A stretch of 64,000 nucleotides of DNA from Holophagales bacterium (GTDB lineage Bacteria; Acidobacteriota; Thermoanaerobaculia; UBA5066), in NCBI GenBank assembly GCA_016719485.1, contig JADJZB010000026.1:49704-113703 (forward strand). Reading direction: 5' to 3'. Shown here piece after piece: positions 32,370-42,728 of the stretch. The notes below the pieces were generated by a model. The model saw nothing but the letters and a program-made list of their open reading frames with translations. It had not been told where the DNA came from and searched no databases. The translations under genes and the position numbers were made by a program. Position 1 is the first letter of the stretch; each line of letters begins with the position of its first letter.

Positions 32370-33440
32370 CTAGTAGAGAGATAACTCCCCGAACTCCTTG
32401 GCCGATGCGACCACATCACCAAACCACTCGTCATTCCTGAGCGCGGGGTAGCGTGTCAGGAGGAGCTCGGCAGTTCCCCGTACGTCGCGCGCGTACGAGA
32501 GAGCGATCGTCGCTGTCCACGTCGCGCCCTCGATGTCTCCGCGCTCGATGAGAATGGCGACCGCGTCGATGAGCTTCGAGGCGATGCCCGGATCCTGGCC
32601 GAGCAGCATGTCGACGCACTGCCCGAATGTTCCTCGGCCCCACTCCTCGATATCGGCCGCACGGGTCAGCAGGACGATCTCGTCCGGCGTCCAGACGAAC
32701 GTCTGCTTGACCGTTTCCTCGACGTGCGGGGGAATCCAGGTGCGCTTCGTCCAGAAGACGTCCGGGTGTGGCGTCGCGTACGACAGGACCGTGATGGCTT
32801 GGCGGAGGGGGAGCGGCTGGAGATCGACGAGGAGGCGGCGCAGGATGACGAGGTAGCGAGCGTCATGCCGACCGAGTGCCAGGGTGTCCCAGATGGCAGA
32901 CGCCTGGTCCGACGCGCTCGCCGAGAGCAATGCGAGAGTCGCCGCTCCACCGTTGATCGCGGCGTAGCCGGCGACCGCCGAACAAAACTGCCCCCGCAAG
33001 CTCCTCGCGTCGAGGACGGCGTGCCGCGGGATCGGAACGCTCCCGCCTTCCTGTGTCGGGTGCTCGCGGAGGTGCCCCGTGAGGTCGCCCCACCGCAGCG
33101 TGCCGTCGCTCGGGTCGTAGACTAGCCCGAAGACCGGGACGGTCGACCGCCGCCAGAGCGAGGCGTGCGTGTCAACGGGGACGACGTAGTCGCCGCTCGC
33201 CGTCTTGAACGAGGTGCCGGACTTGATCTGGACGGCTACGCAGAGCGGGGTGACTTCGTCGCCGTCCACGAGGTCGACGTACGCGTCCTTCCCGAAGTCG
33301 TTCTGCTGATCGACGACCTGGAAGACGCAATCATGTTCCTCGAAGAAGGCCCGTGCGGTGTTCACGCCCTTCAGGTTGGTCCGCCGTGTCTTCGGCAACT
33401 TCACGCTCACCGAACCATCGTACTCACCGGGAGGAATCAT
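32370..33440 (-). CDS. DUF4365 nuclease-like protein, probable defence-associated
   Basis: About 356 residues. The N-terminal 150 residues match DUF4365, a PD-(D/E)XK-like domain: VFQVVDQQNDFGKDAYVDLV gives the acidic residues and VAVQIKSGTSFKTASGDYVV gives the QxK half of the active site, followed by WRRSTVPVFGLVYDPSDGTL. The C-terminal 200 residues are helical and unrecognised. DUF4365 proteins are often found in defence islands. ATG at 33440 is preferred; upstream in-frame sequence looks noncoding and no ribosome site is visible. GTG at 33416 (VSVKLPKTRR) is an alternative. It lies 365 bases downstream of the nuclease/methyltransferase pair, same strand. Confidence 0.7.
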   Translation of the reverse strand: MIPPGEYDGSVSVKLPKTRRTNLKGVNTARAFFEEHDCVFQVVDQQNDFGKDAYVDLVDGDEVTPLCVAVQIKSGTSFKTASGDYVVPVDTHASLWRRSTVPVFGLVYDPSDGTLRWGDLTGHLREHPTQEGGSVPIPRHAVLDARSLRGQFCSAVAGYAAINGGAATLALLSASASDQASAIWDTLALGRHDARYLVILRRLLVDLQPLPLRQAITVLSYATPHPDVFWTKRTWIPPHVEETVKQTFVWTPDEIVLLTRAADIEEWGRGTFGQCVDMLLGQDPGIASKLIDAVAILIERGDIEGATWTATIALSYARDVRGTAELLLTRYPALRNDEWFGDVVASAKEFGELSLY

Positions 33441-33805
33441 GCGAGCACGTCGCCGATCGCCCTCGCGCCGTTCAATGTCGACGTCCTGCGAAAGCTCCCC
33501 TGGAGGACCTCCGTTCCAGCGGGCAGAAAGCTCTCCGCCCACACACTCTTCTGCTCGTTAGTGACGCGACCTCCTGCGCTCCCGTGTGCCGCTCCTCCTG
33601 ACACAGCGTCTCGGCGACCATCGGAGCCTCACGACGACGCTCGGTTACCTTCGGGTCTTCCCTAGCGATCTCGCGAACGCGATTTTCGGTCTACGCTTCC
33701 ATCTGAAGGCTGAGCACTCCGGCGGGAAGAACAAGCGGGTTCGTCGGGCGGCGATGTGGCCCTGACGCTAACCTCCGCTCTAGTCGATGGTATCTCTGGC
33801 GGACG
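33441..33805. other. 365-base gap without a supported gene
   Basis: No reading frame here shows conserved protein features, and no tRNA, clear terminator or repeat is visible. It probably holds the promoter and leader of the DUF4365 gene. Confidence 0.5.
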
Positions 33806-34522
33806 TCAGTTCTGGCTAACCTTCACGAAGAGCCACAGGTGTGTAACCTGGATCGCCCCCGATGGTCGACCATCATCAGCGGCGACACCGGGTCGATCAT
33901 GCTTCGTTGCGATCGCCTCTCCCTCACACCGATCCTCGCAGCACGGTCGCACCGCGCCGACATCGAGGACCGAGAACTCCTCCTGCCGCCTCAGCAGGTA
34001 CTTCCCGAGGTTCTTCGGCGTGGTATCGCACTTCCGGACGTACGCGAGCATCAAGGCGGCCTGCATGGACCACCCGTACTCACCGATCACGTATCGTTTG
34101 AGGCCTTCCTTACAGTACAGGTCGATGCCCTTGCCTGGCTCGATGAGTTTGCATTCCGCGAAGATGCCGTACACCTCGTGCCGCGCCCGGTAGGGACGAG
34201 TGCTACTTAGCCGGAATACGAGATCCGGCTTCTTCTTGATGCTCTTCCCATCCCAAGACGGCACCTCGGCGCCCCGCTCGACCGACGAGAAATGCTCCTT
34301 GCTGAACAGGGTGATGGCCTTTGGCTCCCCGTAGAGTGTATCGAGGAGCCTGCGCTGAAGCGCGAAGGTGATCTCATCTTCCAGTGCGGTCGACGGGTTG
34401 CAATCGATAGCGTTCCCCGGTTCCTGAATCTCCTCCCACGCTTTGCACAGCACCGCCTCCGCCGCTCGCAGCAAGCCAGGCGGTACTTCGTGTGGCGCCG
34501 TGCGCTTGGCAGTCACGTCCAT
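33806..34522 (-). CDS. PD-(D/E)XK-type restriction nuclease subunit
   Basis: A 238-residue protein with a nuclease core: Glu in STALEDEITFALQRRLL, then KKKPDLVFRL and YGIFAECKLIEPGKGIDLYC, which together give the E ... PD ... ExK arrangement of PD-(D/E)XK enzymes (here ECK). Helices such as YGWSMQAALMLAYVRKCDTT follow. Its ATG directly abuts the methyltransferase TAG (TAGATG), so both are made from one message. I read it as the cleavage subunit of the adjacent modification enzyme, by context. The C-terminus (THLWLFVKVSQN) looks natural, so it is likely complete. Confidence 0.72.
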   Translation of the reverse strand: MDVTAKRTAPHEVPPGLLRAAEAVLCKAWEEIQEPGNAIDCNPSTALEDEITFALQRRLLDTLYGEPKAITLFSKEHFSSVERGAEVPSWDGKSIKKKPDLVFRLSSTRPYRARHEVYGIFAECKLIEPGKGIDLYCKEGLKRYVIGEYGWSMQAALMLAYVRKCDTTPKNLGKYLLRRQEEFSVLDVGAVRPCCEDRCEGEAIATKHDRPGVAADDGRPSGAIQVTHLWLFVKVSQN

Positions 34523-37458
34523 CTACGCGTGGACTACCTGTTGGAGGTCTTTGCTGTAATCCTCGGAGAGCCGGCGGGCGCACAACCGGCCGCGACTCGG
34601 AGTCAGATATCGCATCTGATTGATCATCGCGATCGTGATCCCTCGGCCGCCGGGGCCAATCACCACGATCTGCGAGCTGCCGAAGGCCTCCGCCAGAACG
34701 TGCGCGTCTGGAACAACGGAGATGCTCGCCTGGTCCTGACCGGCGCTCCCAATTGCAAACCACACCCAAGAGTCCTTCGCCGAGATAATGCTCGCCTGCA
34801 GCCTGTCGTCGTCACGGAGCAGCCGGAGCTCCGCGTTGAATTCCGAGAGAAACCTCTTCAGGACGGTATCCGAAGCCGACAGCTGTCCCCAATCCTTGTT
34901 CTGCTTGAAAGGCAGGCTAGCGGCTAACGTGTCGTGGACCACCTGAAGATCAGCGTCGCCCAACTTGTAGCAGGCCATCACGAAGCTGTTCATCGCCGCC
35001 CGCATCTCGTTCGGCGTCGCGCAGAAGGCCCTAGAGAGCTCCTCGATCTTGTCTTGATGAACACGCGGGAGAGATTCGAGAGGCACGATCGGCACCCTGT
35101 CGAGGTCCTCCTTCGTGATCTCCTCCCGCTCGACCCCGAGCTTGCTACTCGTCAAGAGCACGTAATACAGGAGCAAATCACTGCTCAGGACGAGGTGGAG
35201 ATATCGAGCGAGCTTCTCCGCTTCCGCGTGACCGTGTGTGCTCAATCCGTAAAACGACTCATTGAACGCGACATCGCGTAGAGCAAGGTGCGCCCAGCGA
35301 AAGCATTCCCGCGCTCGCGGGGCGACTGGACATAGCACTAACGGCGCGCGGTAGATCTCCCGAGATCGAGGGTAGAGAACCCGGCTGATCGTGAACGGGA
35401 GTAGCTTTCGCGTGTCGATCAACGGGGCAAGATCGTTGCGACTTGCCAAGGTCGGCAGCCCGTGAAGCGCCCCGGCACTTTGGTGCTCTCTCGCGCTCCC
35501 ACCGACTTGGAACCCATCTCCGTACGTGAGACTCAAGCCTTCCCAGAGCTCATGCAGGGGGCGGCCGCGCGACTCGATCTGTCGAAGAACCGGGATGTCC
35601 AGCGCGGACCCTCGGAACATGATCTTGAAGAGGTACGCGTTCTCCGCCACAGCCCCGTGCCAAATGGGCTGCGCCGCCGAATAGTCGATGCGGAAGCTGC
35701 CGAGACTATTCAGAGCATCGTCGATGAGGGGACTGGCGTACGTGAACTCATCTGCCGTGCCCGGCTTTGTGTTTTCAGCGAGGATGAAGCAAAACGGCGC
35801 ACTGACTCGCGGCCATACCGAGGTGTGACGCAGGGCTGCTCCGTTCAGAATGCTGCGCACCCGGAGCGCTCGAAAGACGAGGTTCCGGGCCAATTGTCCC
35901 GGCGCGGACTGCTTGAAGAGGAACCGAGCATGCATGAGGAACGCAATGCGACCGCTTGGCTTTGCCCACTGCATCGCGACGAGCAGGAAGGCGAGATCGG
36001 GGTTGTCGTCCGGGAGACCGGCGGCTCGAGCGTCGTCAGCACCGAGGCGTTCCCTTACGGGTGCGCGAACCGCTTCGAGGAGCGCCCTCCGTCGCGCCGC
36101 TGTACGTTTTGTGACGGTCCACGGTGGATTCCCGAGCACCAGGTCAAATCGCGCGAGAAAGCCACTGTCTGCACCGTGCTGGAGGCTACCAAGAGCGTCC
36201 TGGTCGAACTTGAACAGAACGGATCCAAGGAGTTCCTTGAAACCGAGTTTGCTCAGAGGGCGTGGCTTGACGTCCACCTCGAGAGCCGTGAGATACAGAC
36301 TGAGTGCCGTGAGACGGAGCGCCGTTGGGTTTACATCGAAACCAGCAAGCTGTTCGTACAAGATCCGTCGAATCTCAGCACTGGTGGGTGGCTTCCCATA
36401 GTGCTTCCAATGAGCAGCCACCAGCCGACGGAACGCAGCGACGAGGAACACGCCGGCGCCCGCCGCAGGGTCGAGGACTGTCGCGGTCCATGGCCGAGGA
36501 AGACCATCGAAGGCCTCGGCGACTACGTATTCCGCGAGCTGTCGCGGCGTGTAATAGACACTCTTCGATCGCGATGAGGCGTCGTACTTGGCGCAATGGC
36601 TCTCGTAGACCTGGCTGAGTAGGCCAACGGGCACGTGACCGAAGTCGATGTCGCCCCAGTCAAACATGAGCTGGCCAGAGGGTTGGGCGCGGTGTGCGAT
36701 CAGAGCGAGTTGACCCAGGATGTCGCGTCGGTTTCGCTCGGAGAGTTGCTCAAGCCTGCGTGAAAGTCCGCTAGTGCCGAATGATAGCGGGAGGAGATCT
36801 CCGTTGAACGTCTCATCGAGCCACGAGGAGGTGGCCTGGGCGCGCGATGGTGTGCTGAAGCACTCCCCGTATTCGGAAGCAGCCTGGCAGACTTCAGTGA
36901 GGTCTTCTGGCTTGACGATTTCGCGATCGACGAGGAAACGAAGGAAGAGGGCTCTGCCCGAGAGGGACAGCGCATCGTCTGCACCCAGACCGCTCCTGCT
37001 GATCTTGTCTGTCGCGCTCTCAAGGAGCGAGAGAATGAGGTCCGCAGAGTACTTTCGGCGGGCATCGATTTCTGGGCGCAGGCCGAGACTAGGAACGAAG
37101 GATCGCGATTCCGGATCGTGCTCGGTGATCGACCGCACTGGCCGTGCAGTAGCCTGCCCAAAGTCGTAGAGAGTGAGACGTCCTGGTTCGACGAACGCTA
37201 GGAACGGCGTATCGGCGCGATACGCCACGATCCTGTGAAGAGAAGGGAGCTGCTGCTCGTCCGGCGGTCCCCCACAACGTACAAAACGCTACGGCCTCCG
37301 AGTTCGACGACGCCGTCGATTCTGTCCGCGCCGCTGAGCCGTAGGATGTCGAGATACGGGAGCTGGCGCGGATCCGAACGGCCCTTATCCAGAAGCAGCA
37401 CGGACTCTCGCGAGGCGCCGAACGCCTCAAGCAACGAGGTCAGGTTGGCCTTCGACAT
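34523..37458 (-). CDS. N6-adenine DNA methyltransferase of a restriction-modification system, one frame break
   Basis: About 978 residues read across one single-base break near 37,220. The N-terminal 80 residues (MSKANLTSLLEAFGASRESV ... VGDRRTSSSSLLFTG) lie in another frame than the rest. Motif I DPAAGAGVFLVAAFRRLVA sits near residue 330 and the adenine-specific motif IV NPPW in DLVLGNPPWTVTKR near 442. YYTPRQLAEYVVAEAF precedes motif I as in Eco57I/type IIG and type I-like enzymes. The C-terminal 400 residues should form the target-recognition part. It transfers methyl groups to adenine N6 of a specific site. It is coupled directly to the nuclease gene, and lower GC content suggests acquisition. 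Confidence 0.82.
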
Positions 37459-37837
37459 GCTCTTAGGTTAGGGGCGCATGAACATCGTGAGTTTAGCAGA
37501 CCTCGAAGTCACTATCATTACGCATCTTAGCGCGACAGCCGATTCCGGGCCCGCACCTTCGCACGTAACCGTCGTCCAGCTTCGGGCGCTATGCCTCGGC
37601 TTGAACCTCGTGGGGAAGGCGCGCAGTGGTACGTCATCACGAGGCTTGTGTGGACTGGCAGCTCCATTAGCAGCCGGTCGAGCGCACCCGCCGGTCGAGA
37701 AGTTCCTTCATCGACTTCGGGTGCGCGCCGTCGATCTTTCCGGTGAGCCCGAAGCACGCCCCGAGGACGAGGGGGTCGGACAAGGGCGGCCCGGAGCCGC
37801 GTCGTGCGCCCGCGGATCGCGCTCGGCGACTAGATTT

Positions 37838-37871
37838 CCTGCAGCCATGAGCGTCCGCTCATGGCTGCAGG
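37838..37871. repeat. perfect inverted repeat, 16-bp arms
   Basis: CCTGCAGCCATGAGCG, two bases, then its exact complement. It has no T-run, so a recombination site, nick site or RNA hairpin is as likely as a terminator. Confidence 0.75.
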
Positions 37872-38132
37872 TCGTCTCGGCGAGGATGGCTGGGCGCCGG
37901 GGTTCGAAGTGGAGACACGTGGATTTGTCGTGTCGGCACCGGGGGGAGTGCTCGAGCATGGTGGGAGAGCCCTCTCACCATGGGAGACCTGCGACCCAGG
38001 ACTCGAAGCTGGCTTGTGCGACGGAGAGCGTCGGGTGCGGCATCGAAGAGCTCCTGCATTCAGCCAAACGTGAAGGAAGGCGACGAGAGAGAGGGAGCGT
38101 CGTCGCTCGACGGAGGGGCGTGGGGGGAAGGA

Positions 38133-38159
38133 GCCGCCCTGGCGAACAACCAGGGCGGC
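38133..38159 (-). terminator. strong hairpin ending the 44-38 kb operon
   Basis: GCCGCCCTGG, loop CGAACAA, CCAGGGCGGC: a perfect 10-bp stem 16 bases beyond the stop of the small DNA-binding gene. On the minus strand it is followed by CTCCTTCCCC, a pyrimidine-rich but not pure T tail. Confidence 0.65.
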
Positions 38160-38174
38160 CCTCCGGGATCGGCG

Positions 38175-38474
38175 TTAGCGCGTGGGGACGCCCGCCTCAC
38201 GCACGGGCTGGAGCTCGTCCGGCGAGAGTGTGCCGTGGAGCCACTTCGCGATCGCGCATGCCGACCAGCGTGGATTCCCGCGACCATTTCGGACCGGCTT
38301 CGGCAGGATGCCCCCGCGCGAGTGGTAGGTGTAGATCGAGGCGATGGCGTACGCCGTGAGGTACGCAACCTCGCTTGGAGTCAGGGTCGGTTTCTTCGGG
38401 TGGAGAAGACCGCATCCCGGGCATTCTCGAAGTTCGAGCGCCGCCGGGCCGGATTCGGTCGGAGGAGTCGCCAT
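38175..38474 (-). CDS. small zinc-ribbon/helix-turn-helix-like protein, possible AlpA-type regulator
   Basis: A 99-residue protein. ECPGCGLLHPKKPTLTP offers a CxxC pair, and TYHSRGGILPKPVRNGRGNP followed by RWSACAIAKWLHGTL resembles the MerR/AlpA-like winged helix of excisionases and element regulators (PxPVRxGR...RW...IxxWL). The ATG at 38474 follows AAAGGGAGGCCCCC. It ends the mobilisation operon, 38 bases after the coupling protein gene. It might control excision or the operon itself; that is inferred from position and fold only. Confidence 0.6.
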   Translation of the reverse strand: MATPPTESGPAALELRECPGCGLLHPKKPTLTPSEVAYLTAYAIASIYTYHSRGGILPKPVRNGRGNPRWSACAIAKWLHGTLSPDELQPVREAGVPTR

Positions 38475-38511
38475 GGGGGCCTCCCTTTGTACTGAGCGAT
38501 TCCAGAAAGGG

Positions 38512-41471
38512 CTACAAGGAGAGACCGATGCGCTCCTCGCGTTCAGCAGTGCGCCAGACGGCCGAGAAAAACCGGTCGGCTTTCGCACGAAGCGCCTCGG
38601 CGCGCTCCGCTCGTGTCGTCGGTAGCACGGGCGGATGCGCCAGATCCAGGGAGGTGAGCAGGACCAGCTCGCGGTCCCGCGGGTTGAGAGCGTCCACCGC
38701 TCGCCGTACTCCTGTTGCGAGCCGGGCCTCGAGGCTCGGCGTCGCCGCGACGTAGAGGAGACGGAAGGGGCGGACTGCGGTTAGCCCGTTGCTCCCGAGG
38801 AAGGTCGGGACGGCCTTGGCCGCTCGCGCGGCGTACGCTCGGAGTCCAGCTGCGTGGGCGAGTTCTTCGAAGACCGTTTCCTTTCGTCCTGTCTCCACTT
38901 CAATGAGCAGTGGCTGGACGTGGACCTCACCGCGCGCCTCTGACCGAACGACGATCAGGGCATCGGGGCGAAGCGTGAGGCGAGCCTGGCCGTCCGCGAG
39001 GAAGAGGCGCGACCGCAGTGCAGGCGTCAGGTGCTGCTCGATCGGGGCGGTCGGGATCTCGAGGCTCACTTCCTTGTCGAACCTCGAGAAGACGATCTCG
39101 CCCTTGGGGAGCGCGCTCGCTCCGGCACTCGCGAGGGCGAGCAGGTTTGCGATCGCGAGCTGATGGTGGAGCTGCCCGAGTTCGATCCTCTCGACGGCCG
39201 TTCGCGTCTTCGCCACGTTCTCGACGACGCGGAGGAGCGCCTGCTCGTCCCTCGTCGTAAGGGAGGCGAGCGCTTGTGCGCCTCGCCGACCGAGGAGGTA
39301 GTAGTTCGGCTGCGATCCCGTTCCGCGCGGGGCCGGGGGCTGCAGCCGGTCCAGGAGCCCGGCCTTGTAGAGGGCCTGCACGCGGTCAACGAGACCGCTG
39401 TACCCGCCGAAGCGCTCGGGGTCGAGGCGAAGACTGTCGAGAGAGACGAAGTGCCAGTCAGCCGCGGCCTCGAGGATCGCCAGATCCCGGACTCCGAGGG
39501 CCCGGCGCTTCCCGTCCGCTCCATCCACCAGGTGTAGCCGCTCCTTCGTGCTGGGCGGCGTCGTAGATGACGGCATCGTCGCGGCTATCGTCGTTGTGGC
39601 CGCCGCCTTCGGCGCCACCGGCGGCTCCGCTGGCTTCGGGGCCAGTGGGACCGCCGCGACCGCTGCTGTTCCGCCAGGCTCGAACGGGAGGCGGCCGCGT
39701 CGATTGGCCCGGGCCACGTCCTGTTGAAACGCCCGTGCTTGCTCTGCGACAGGAACGCCGAAGAGCTCCGATGGATATTCCCGCTGCCTGTCGAGGAGGA
39801 CCCTGCGAGTCTTCCCGCCGTAGGAGAGGAAGAGCACGTGGTCCGGGGTGCGGAGAATCTCCTGCGCCTCGACCATCGCCTGCTCGGATACCGGGGTGAA
39901 GTGGAGGAGCTTCGACCATGTCTCGCTCGCCTGCTTCGAACGCGTCGATTGCTCCTGGTGCCCCTTCGAGTCGGCTGTCCCGCTCGTGATGCTTTCGGTG
40001 TTCCCAGTCGAGTTCGCCGAGCCAGCGTTCCGTCCGCTCCCCTCCCCGCGACTGATGCCTCGGGGCGTCTCCAGATCGAGGGGTCGAATTCTCCGCGTTC
40101 GTCGCTGCTGTAGCTTCGTCCGTCACTCTCGGAGTTCGACTGAGACGATCCGAAGGTCTCCGCGCGTGACCGCGTTTCGCCCCACGACCGACCTAGCGAT
40201 TCCGCCAGCCCCGCTGTCTCTCCGCGGCTCGTCGTCTCGTACGGGATGAGGAGGCCGTCCGGCTGGAACTTCCGAAGTCGGTAGGCGAGATCCGTCGCCG
40301 TCTTCAGCGCGTCCACGCCCTCGGGCCGGAACTGCCCGCGGAGCTTCGCGAACGAGTACATGAGATCCGAGAGGCCAGGCGAAACGCTCTCGAGCTGGGC
40401 GGCGCGCTGGTGCAGGAGGACGACCGACCAGCGCTTGTTTCGCTGGATGGCCCAGTCCTGGGCCACCCCGCTGTCGACCCAGAACGGTTCGTCGATCACT
40501 TGGAGCCCGTACGCGGTCGGCAGGCGATTCGGCTCCCGCGCTCGCACCCACGTCCGGACGATGGAGTCGTACGCGCGGAAGAGGACGGTCGCGAGCGTCA
40601 GATCCGAGAGGACGTGGGAGATGAGGAGCTTTCCTCCCGAACCAAGGAGGCGCGGGAGATCCAGAGTCTGGTCGTTCACGTAGTCGGCGCCGGGCGACAC
40701 GTGAAAGTAGTTGAGGGCGTTGTCGGTGCTTTCCGTTTCCTGGCGATACGTCGGCTTCGGGAGGCGTTGAAGGGCCAGGAAGATCTGCACCTGATCTCGA
40801 TGGAAGCCGACTTCCTCCGGGAGAAGGCCGATCCGCTCGGCCTCGGTGAGGCAGAACGGGAGGAACCCCTCGCGTCCGAGGAGTAGGTCTTTGTACTCCC
40901 GGATCGGGCGCCCGGCGGCGGCGAGGATCGTGATGACGCTCATGGCCACCCGACGGAACCGCACCCGCTTGTCCGCGTCGTCGGCGAAGAGCCGGTTGAA
41001 GACCTGATAGGTCCGCGTCGCAACCTGCTCGAGCGTCTCGCGCCGACCATCCGGCAGCATCTGCCTCCGGAGAAGGTCGATCGAGATCTGTCGTTCCTCG
41101 CCGCCGAAGACGAGGAGCGGGTGACGGAGGACGAACTGGGCGGCTTGCTCCCGGAACTCCGGGAACCGGTCCGCGTAGGCCATGCGTCGCGTCGCGAGGC
41201 AGGCGACTGCGTTGAAGACGTTCGTCGCGAGTGTCCCCGCGCCGTCGAAGATGACGGTGGGAAGCGGCGCCCGCAGGGCCTGGTAAAGCGGCCCGAGAAT
41301 GTGGTTGCTCTTCCCTATCCCGATCTCCCCGACGCACCAGTAGGACGTCAGGAAGTGGCTGAGGGAGAGGACCATCCTCTGGCCGGTATCAAGATCCGTT
41401 CCGAGAGGAAACGTATGTTCGAGCGGTGATGCTCGCGTGGGCGGCCTGAGCGCGATGCTGTGGTCGGGCAT
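38512..41471 (-). CDS. coupling-type P-loop ATPase continuous with a replication-relaxation domain, one frame break
   Basis: About 986 residues across a break near 40,070. The N-terminal 480 residues are a VirD4/TraD-like ATPase: Walker A GEIGIGKSNHILGP near residue 50, a VIFDGAGTLATNV strand like the DPKG motif, and YGLQVIDEPFWVDS as Walker B. A Ser/Gly/Thr linker (SSQSNSESDGRSYSS, TGNTESITSGTADSKG) carries the frame break. The rest is FTPVSEQAMVEAQEIL, then DLAILEAAADWHFVSLDSLR and ALYKAGLLDRLQ (winged helix) and RPDALIVV ... PLLIEVETG (nuclease-like), matching replication-relaxation proteins. It would couple DNA to transfer or mobilisation. The ATG at 41471 has CAGGAGG upstream. Fusion of the two parts is unusual; separate genes cannot be excluded. 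Confidence 0.65.
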
Positions 41472-41496
41472 GGGATACCTCCTGTAGGAAGTGCTG

Positions 41497-42726
41497 TCAG
41501 AACCGGGCTGCCGGGAAGGGCTCCGTACCGCTGAAGACGCTCTGTTCTCGATCGATGAGATCCCGAAGCTTGCGGGCTTCCTTCGCGGCGATCTCACCCT
41601 CGAGCCGCGCGAGACGCTCGCGGTACCCATCGGAGAGTTTCGCCGCCCACTGCTCTCGAGGCATCCTGAGGTAGGTTTCGGCGGCCTTCGCCGCCTCGCG
41701 AATTGCCTCGAGTTCGGGCTTGCCCTGGAGGGCGTGCTGTTCCCGATAGACGAACCGGACGACGGGGGCGATCGGGTGGCAGGTGTCGTCGCCGTAGATG
41801 GCCGGGTAGAGGAACTGCCGCAGCTCGTTTCGCGTTGCCGGGGTGCCGATGCGTTCGATGACGCTTTCGGCGTCCGCCTCCGTGGCTCCGGCCGTCGGCG
41901 TGGGAGCCGGACGGCTCCGCGCGAACGCCGTGTCATACCGATCTCGCTCCGTCTTCGCTCGAACGTCGAGACGCCTCGTTCGCGCCTGGTCGTAATCGAG
42001 CTCGGCCTCTTCGAGGAAGGCACGCGCGCGGACGTCACTCGCCAGTATCTCGAGGCGGGCCTCCTCGCGGGCGTTCCGTTCCTCGCGGTTCCGTCCGAGG
42101 TTGATGGCCGTTCGCTGCGCTTCCGCTGTCGCGGCGGCCAGGTGCTGCTGGGCGCAGATCGCGACTGATCGCGCCCGGAGTTCTTCGGCCTCGAGTGTCG
42201 CCCTCGCGTGGTCGAGCCGCGCCTTCGCGACAGCGACTCCCACGCGATCCTCGCGTGTGGCTTCGCGAATGTGGGCGCCGTCGTGGATATCGTGGATCTG
42301 GTCCATCGCGCGGGCGTGGTGGACGGCGGCGTCGTCACAGATCTTCTTGGCCGCTGCCCCAATCTCTGCCCCCCGCTGGATCGAGAGCGCCACAGCGTTT
42401 CTTGCGTCGGCCCGGGAGCTGGCCGCACGGGCGAGGTTTGACCAGCCCTGCGCGACGGCGCGCGACGTCCGTTCGAACTTGCGGGCGTCTCGCGGCGATC
42501 CCATGCTCTGGCTCATGAGCTCTGAGCTTGAGGAGCCATCGTGGATCGGGCCGGTGATCTCATCGGGTTGCAATACCCGCATCGACGAGGACGACGGCGA
42601 GCTCGGGACGAGCCCGGCCTTCGGGCTGGCCGGCTCTTCCGATTCGATGCGATCGGCAGGGCCAGTCGCCCGTGGCCCAGTTGGGACACTCTGGAAGTGG
42701 GGGCGGCTGTACTTCGGTACGTACAT
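41497..42726 (-). CDS. Ala-rich coiled-coil protein of the mobilisation operon
   Basis: A 409-residue protein I do not recognise. The first 90 residues are disordered and Ser/Pro-rich. Residues 90-300 are an uninterrupted charged coiled coil with long helices (AIAQGWSNLARAASSRADAR-type composition, LDHARATLEAEELRARSVAI). The C-terminus has a compact part (ELRQFLYPAIYGDDTCHPIA). The ATG at 42726 is preceded by GGAAGGAGCTAATC. It lies between the membrane protein gene and the coupling ATPase gene, so it may be a structural or adaptor component. Confidence 0.7.
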   Translation of the reverse strand: MYVPKYSRPHFQSVPTGPRATGPADRIESEEPASPKAGLVPSSPSSSSMRVLQPDEITGPIHDGSSSSELMSQSMGSPRDARKFERTSRAVAQGWSNLARAASSRADARNAVALSIQRGAEIGAAAKKICDDAAVHHARAMDQIHDIHDGAHIREATREDRVGVAVAKARLDHARATLEAEELRARSVAICAQQHLAAATAEAQRTAINLGRNREERNAREEARLEILASDVRARAFLEEAELDYDQARTRRLDVRAKTERDRYDTAFARSRPAPTPTAGATEADAESVIERIGTPATRNELRQFLYPAIYGDDTCHPIAPVVRFVYREQHALQGKPELEAIREAAKAAETYLRMPREQWAAKLSDGYRERLARLEGEIAAKEARKLRDLIDREQSVFSGTEPFPAARF

Positions 42727-42728
42727 GA

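Larger units (their letters stand above)
37459..38174. other. 716-base intergenic stretch with two inverted repeats
   Basis: No gene supported. A reading frame spans most of it on the plus strand but lacks protein-like composition. It holds a perfect 16-bp-armed palindrome at 37,838-37,871 (arms CCTGCAGCCATGAGCG and its complement, 2-base loop) and an imperfect one near 37,956-37,983 (CATGGTGGGAGAG and CTCTCACCATG). It must contain the methyltransferase promoter. Confidence 0.6.

Noticed and set aside
37478..38359. 293-residue plus frame upstream of the methyltransferase
   Set aside because: Composition drifts to Arg/Gly/Ser; spans hairpins and overlaps the well-supported small gene on the other strand.
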